64,000 bases of DNA from Blautia schinkii (lineage in GTDB: Bacteria > Bacillota > Clostridia > Lachnospirales > Lachnospiraceae). Location of the stretch: contig NZ_JAAWUO010000002.1 of the NCBI RefSeq assembly GCF_013304825.1, positions 186,001 through 250,000 on the forward strand, given 5' to 3'. The position numbers and the translations under genes are program-made. Shown in pieces: positions 60,229 to 64,000 of the stretch. Position 1 is the stretch's first letter; every line of letters starts with the position of its first letter. The notes under the pieces were generated by a model that ran no database searches, was not told the origin of the DNA, and saw only the letters and a list, made by a program, of their open reading frames with translations.

Positions 60229-61593
60229 TCAAACCTTAACGGTTTGTTTTTCGTTTTTCTTCCATTTCCGCATTACATAGATGTAATACGGAATCAGTGG
60301 AATCAGTGCGGCGATCCATGCAGCCGGATCAGCCAGACATACACCTGCGAAGCTTGTTTTTCCGGCAACAAACATAACGATAGCACTTCGTGCCACCAGC
60401 TCAAACACACCACCCAGCATTGGAACAAGGCCATATCCCAGTCCCTGCAGACCGTTTCTGTAAAGGAAAATACTTCCAAGGAACGGATATGCCCAGAATA
60501 CTGTGTGAAAATATGTAACGGAGACATTGATCACATCTGTCTGGGAACGGTCAATAAACAGCCATGTCATATATTTTCCGAAGAAAAACATTACGATCAT
60601 AGTCACAACACTCCAGATCAGGATCATGATCTGGGTGTAACGCATACCTTCATGTACACGATCCATTCTTCCTGCACCGCGGTTCTGTCCCACATAAGTC
60701 GCAGTAGTCGCTCCAAAAGCCACAAATACCGTTGCAATGATATTCTGGATCTTTCCTGCTGCAGAAAATCCTGCCATATATACAGATCCATAAATATTTA
60801 CCGCTCCCTGCACAATGATAGTTCCGATGGCTGTGATGGAAAACTGCAGTCCCATTGGAATACCCAGTGCCAGAAGATAACGGAAACTGGTAAATGAAAT
60901 CTCGAAATCTGCTTTTTTTAGATGCAGAATCGGGAACTTCCTGATGATAAATATCAGGCAGCAGATTGCTGAGATCGCCTGTGCGATAACCGTTGCATAG
61001 GCACAGCCCTCAACTCCCATTCCTCCTTTTACAATAAATGCAATATCCAGTGCCACATTAATGGCCGCTGAAATAATCAGGAAATACAGTGGCGATTTGG
61101 AATCTCCCAATGCACGAAGGAAAGCCGCCAGGGAATTATACGCAGCTGTTACAATCAAACCTGCATAGATGATCCCCATATATCCTTTTACAGAACCCAT
61201 CAGCTCCTCCGGTGAGTTCATCAGCCGCAGGATCGGCTCATTCAAAGCCTCCAGTCCAATAGTCATCACAATGGCAAAAGCCGCTGCAAGATAAATAGAC
61301 ATGGCTACATAATGGCGCATCTTATCATACTGCTTTGCCCCGAACCACTGGGACACCAGAATGGCAAAACCACTGCTCAGTCCATTAAGCCATCCTGTTA
61401 CAAAAAACATCAGCGACCCAGTGCTTCCAATAGCAGCCAGCGCATCCACACCCAGGAACTGTCCTGCTATAATAGAATCTGCAATGTTGTAAAACTGCTG
61501 AAAAATATTTCCAAGACACATAGGGATCATAAACCGGATGATCAGCTTCACCGGGTTTCCCACAGTCATATCATTGGTTGTGTCTTTTCCCAT
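60229..61593 (-). CDS. MATE family efflux transporter
   Basis: A multidrug/toxin exporter of 454 residues with 12 predicted helices. MARK-like openings are NDMTVGNPVKLIIRFMIPMCLGNIFQQFYN and IAGQFLGVDALAAIGSTGS; the second half repeats the pattern (MGLQFSITAIGTIIVQGAVN). The ATG giving MGKDTTND is preferred over a TTG eight codons earlier. Substrates cannot be predicted. A palindromic site and the DUF1858 gene lie downstream. Confidence 0.92.
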   Translation of the reverse strand: MGKDTTNDMTVGNPVKLIIRFMIPMCLGNIFQQFYNIADSIIAGQFLGVDALAAIGSTGSLMFFVTGWLNGLSSGFAILVSQWFGAKQYDKMRHYVAMSIYLAAAFAIVMTIGLEALNEPILRLMNSPEELMGSVKGYMGIIYAGLIVTAAYNSLAAFLRALGDSKSPLYFLIISAAINVALDIAFIVKGGMGVEGCAYATVIAQAISAICCLIFIIRKFPILHLKKADFEISFTSFRYLLALGIPMGLQFSITAIGTIIVQGAVNIYGSVYMAGFSAAGKIQNIIATVFVAFGATTATYVGQNRGAGRMDRVHEGMRYTQIMILIWSVVTMIVMFFFGKYMTWLFIDRSQTDVINVSVTYFHTVFWAYPFLGSIFLYRNGLQGLGYGLVPMLGGVFELVARSAIVMFVAGKTSFAGVCLADPAAWIAALIPLIPYYIYVMRKWKKNEKQTVKV

Positions 61594-61655
61594 TTTTCGC
61601 TCAACTCCTCTCCCCAAAATCTCAGTATTTATTCTTTGTAAACTTATTTATTATA

Positions 61656-61698
61656 TCAAAAAATATCCCGGATATCAACGCATTCCAGGATATTTTTG
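61656..61698. terminator. Terminator after the dipeptidase gene
   Basis: AAAAATATCC and GGATATTTTT with a T-run on the minus strand; the T-run merges with the GATATAAT of the MATE promoter. Confidence 0.75.
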
Positions 61699-61718
61699 TA
61701 AATTATTATATGATATTT

Positions 61719-63110
61719 TTATCTGTATTCTGTCATCAGTTTATGAAGGCCTTTTACAAAAATCTCCGTCATTTTCTGAAAACTGTCAATACTCAGAAAT
61801 TCATTTGCCTCATGTGCCAGTTCTTCCTCATATGGGAACAGAGGTCCAAATGCCACAGCATTTGGAAGTGCTCTTGCATAAGTAGCTCCTCCGATCGCCA
61901 TTGGCTCTGTATCCATGTCTCCCGTTACTTCCTGATAAGCTGACATCAGACACCGAATCAGAGATGAGTCCTTTTTATGGTACACTGGTGCCAGATAATC
62001 AATTTCATTATAAAGGAAACCATATTTTTTCAGCTGTCGCTCAAGTAACTCTCTGATATCACTGTATTCTACAGATGCAGGATAACGGATATTACACTGA
62101 AGAAGGATCCTGCCATTTTCATCCATATTTACAGTTCCCACATTAAAAGTCAGTACCCCTGCCGGATCTTCCATGGCGCAGCCCAGACGTGCTCCGTCAT
62201 AGTCCATTCCAACAGCCTGATGAAACTGCTTCATATAAGAAGCATGGGAAAGTTTTTCCCCGAACTGTCCCAGTGTTTCCAAAAGACAGGAAACTGCGTT
62301 GAAGCCTTTTTCCGGGCTCATGCAGTGTGTACTGATCCCTCTGACGGACAGTTTCAGGAATCCATCTGCAATTTCCACTGTCACCTGTTCCGGAAGTTCA
62401 AGATTTTCTGCTGTTTTTTCCGGATCTTCACATTTCAGAAGGCAGCTAGCTTCATCCGGGACAATATTTCTGCTGCGGCCACCTTTTAATTCCACAATCT
62501 GTATCTCGGCCTTTTCATCCGAAGTCTCCGCAGAAGTAAGATCAAAATCAAGAAGTCCTTTTTCACAATATAAAAGCGGAAAATTGGCATCTGGTACTAC
62601 AGAGACCTGTGGAAGTGTTTCCGCATGATCCAGATAATACCGGATACACTGCCAGCTCTCTTCCTCATCTGTTCCCACGATCATCCGAAGGCAGGCATCT
62701 TCCGGAATCATCTGATTGTCTGCCAGATATTTCATGGCAAACAGGGAAGCTACCAACGGTCCTTTGTCATCAGAAGTTCCTCTTCCATAAAGTTTTCCGT
62801 CCTTTTCCACAGGCTCAAAAGGTTCTGTATTCCAGCCTTCTCCTGCACTGACTACATCTGTATGGCAGAGGATTCCTATCATCCTGCTTCCTTTTCCAGC
62901 TGTGATCTCTCCTGCATATCCGTCATAATTTTTCACCTGAAATCCCATTTGCTGTCCCATATTCAGGACGTACTCCAGAGATCTCCGGATATTTTTTCCA
63001 AAAGGAGCTCCTTTAGAAGGTGTATCCTCAAAAACCCCAGGGATAGCCACCAGTTCACTTAAACGTCTGACCATCTCCGCTGTATTTTTTTCCATGTATT
63101 CTTTAATCAT
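61719..63110 (-). CDS. Sapep family Mn-dependent dipeptidase (M20)
   Basis: A metallopeptidase of 463 residues related to PepV. Metal ligands and marks are CHTDVVSAGEGW, GRGTSDDKGPLVASL with the bridging Asp, GTDEEESWQC with the general-base and metal Glu pair, and GGATYARALPNAVAFGP near the C-terminus. It trims dipeptides in the cytoplasm. The permease gene ends one base before this start, so the two are co-transcribed. Confidence 0.93.
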   Translation of the reverse strand: MIKEYMEKNTAEMVRRLSELVAIPGVFEDTPSKGAPFGKNIRRSLEYVLNMGQQMGFQVKNYDGYAGEITAGKGSRMIGILCHTDVVSAGEGWNTEPFEPVEKDGKLYGRGTSDDKGPLVASLFAMKYLADNQMIPEDACLRMIVGTDEEESWQCIRYYLDHAETLPQVSVVPDANFPLLYCEKGLLDFDLTSAETSDEKAEIQIVELKGGRSRNIVPDEASCLLKCEDPEKTAENLELPEQVTVEIADGFLKLSVRGISTHCMSPEKGFNAVSCLLETLGQFGEKLSHASYMKQFHQAVGMDYDGARLGCAMEDPAGVLTFNVGTVNMDENGRILLQCNIRYPASVEYSDIRELLERQLKKYGFLYNEIDYLAPVYHKKDSSLIRCLMSAYQEVTGDMDTEPMAIGGATYARALPNAVAFGPLFPYEEELAHEANEFLSIDSFQKMTEIFVKGLHKLMTEYR

Positions 63111-64000
63111 TTATTTTTCACCTTTTTTCACCAGTCTCCATATCAGATACAGGATTCCGGACACCAGCATTCCATTGATAAAAGAAATTCCCACAGTCAG
63201 AAATGTAGCTGCAAAACCAGCTGCCCAAGTTACAATTCCTGCCACGGACCAGCCTTCACGAAGTGTAAAGCTCTCTGCCTTTCCTTTTCCAAGTATCCAA
63301 TATTCCACAATAAACAGAGCAATGATCGGCATAAACGCATTTCCAAGAAGTGTAAGGAATCCTTCAAAATTTCCGGCTACACCAACAGCTGCCAGTACAG
63401 TCCCTATAGCGCCAAGAACAACAGTAGCCACAGAACGTCCGCTTTCTTTCAGGTTAAATACCATAACTGCATTCAGACCTGCACTGTAAGCATTCGTTGT
63501 ATTGGTTGTCCATGTTGCAAGGATCAGCACCACCATACCAAGAAATGACAGTCCGATTTCAGAAAATACAAGAGAAATATCATACTGCTGTGCAATTCTT
63601 GTCATCACTGCACCAAGGATCAGCATAGCCATTCCTGCCGGCATTACACCGATAGCAGAAGAAAGAACTGTATCTTTTCTTGTTCTCTGATATCTTGTAA
63701 AATCAGGTGCATTCAAGGCGCCGGTAGCCATGAAGCTGATCGTAAGCACTACGCCGTCTGCAAAACTCATAGACGGATCTTCGATCACCATACTTAAATT
63801 TCCTGTTCCAAAACGCTGAATTGCTGCCACACATCCGATCACAGTAACGATCACAAGTGCAGGAATGGCAATCTTGTTCAGTTTGTCCAGGGCATTGATT
63901 CCATATACTGCTGTGACTAGCATGATCACGCCCCACACAACTGTTGATACCGGAATCGGAATCTTTACCCCCGTACCAGTTTCGATCAGATTGGAAAACG
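63111..64000 (-). CDS. NCS1/CodB-type nucleobase permease, C-terminal part (5' end outside window)
   Basis: The last 296 codons of a membrane transporter; the frame is open to the window edge. About nine helices are visible. ALNAPDFTRYQRTRKD and TTNTTNAYSAGLNAV are typical of the cytosine/purine (CodB) branch of the NCS1 family, which takes up nucleobases with Na or H. The stop abuts the dipeptidase start. The ligand cannot be fixed from this part. Confidence 0.88.
   Translation of the reverse strand, partial: FSNLIETGTGVKIPIPVSTVVWGVIMLVTAVYGINALDKLNKIAIPALVIVTVIGCVAAIQRFGTGNLSMVIEDPSMSFADGVVLTISFMATGALNAPDFTRYQRTRKDTVLSSAIGVMPAGMAMLILGAVMTRIAQQYDISLVFSEIGLSFLGMVVLILATWTTNTTNAYSAGLNAVMVFNLKESGRSVATVVLGAIGTVLAAVGVAGNFEGFLTLLGNAFMPIIALFIVEYWILGKGKAESFTLREGWSVAGIVTWAAGFAATFLTVGISFINGMLVSGILYLIWRLVKKGEK

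Overview
The window looks like a chromosomal segment of a Lachnospiraceae bacterium (Blautia-like; genus not certain) that carries an integrated mobilizable element and an older, decayed mobile patch. The Firmicutes/Clostridia assignment rests on strong AGGAGG ribosome sites, the SecDF / SCIFF peptide / SCIFF maturase / TIGR04086 cassette, a DUF2325 protein, a DUF1858 protein, Sapep-type dipeptidase and a low-GC codon style. No tRNA or rRNA genes were seen.

Layout. 1-9.5 kb: the 5' part of recJ, secDF, the SCIFF radical-SAM cassette (scfB, the 46-residue peptide scfA, and a TIGR04086 membrane protein), a long-stalk surface protein, a YdcF-like protein and an amidase with a SPOR domain, all on the minus strand. 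9.6-12.5 kb: a plus-strand three-gene ABC importer (binding protein, permease, ATPase). 12.6-14.3 kb: a DUF5688 protein and a low-molecular-weight tyrosine phosphatase. 14.4-21 kb: a scrapyard with a truncated tyrosine integrase, a broken large serine recombinase, TraX, a rubrerythrin interrupted by an amber codon, a beheaded PerR/Fur regulator, an XRE regulator, a 5'-truncated VapE ATPase, an unidentified gene fragment, and a complete Fst-like type I toxin-antitoxin locus. 21-29.2 kb: a three-domain corrinoid methyltransferase fusion, RidA, a beta-lactamase-like serine hydrolase, a nuclease-helicase fusion and an HPr-like protein without the active-site histidine.

29.29-49.76 kb is an integrative mobilizable element of about 20.5 kb bounded by a 21-bp direct repeat. 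It holds a tyrosine integrase at the left end, a DUF927 ATPase with a divergent HTH/coiled-coil regulator, nine 23-bp iterons, a second Fst-like toxin-antitoxin locus with a defective toxin start, an ArdC-like protein, a secreted FN3-CAP protein, a second DUF5688 protein, a VirD4-type coupling protein, a GNAT-like protein, a MobA/MobL relaxase and several orphan proteins. No VirB4, VirB6 or other channel genes are present, so it would need a helper element to transfer.

49.9-64 kb is core chromosome on the minus strand: aspartate kinase, DUF2325, trmO, the fructose operon fruK-fruA-ptsH-fruR, the folate branch pabA-pabB-pabC, a DUF1858 protein, a MATE transporter, a Sapep dipeptidase and the 3' part of an NCS1-type permease.

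The most interesting content is the pair of toxin-antitoxin loci. Both have a conserved 5' leader hairpin, a hydrophobic peptide of about 30 residues, a shared bidirectional terminator, a convergent antisense promoter with 17-bp spacing, and direct repeats that make the antisense RNA complementary to the toxin start region. The repeats differ between the two copies, so their pairing specificities should be separate.
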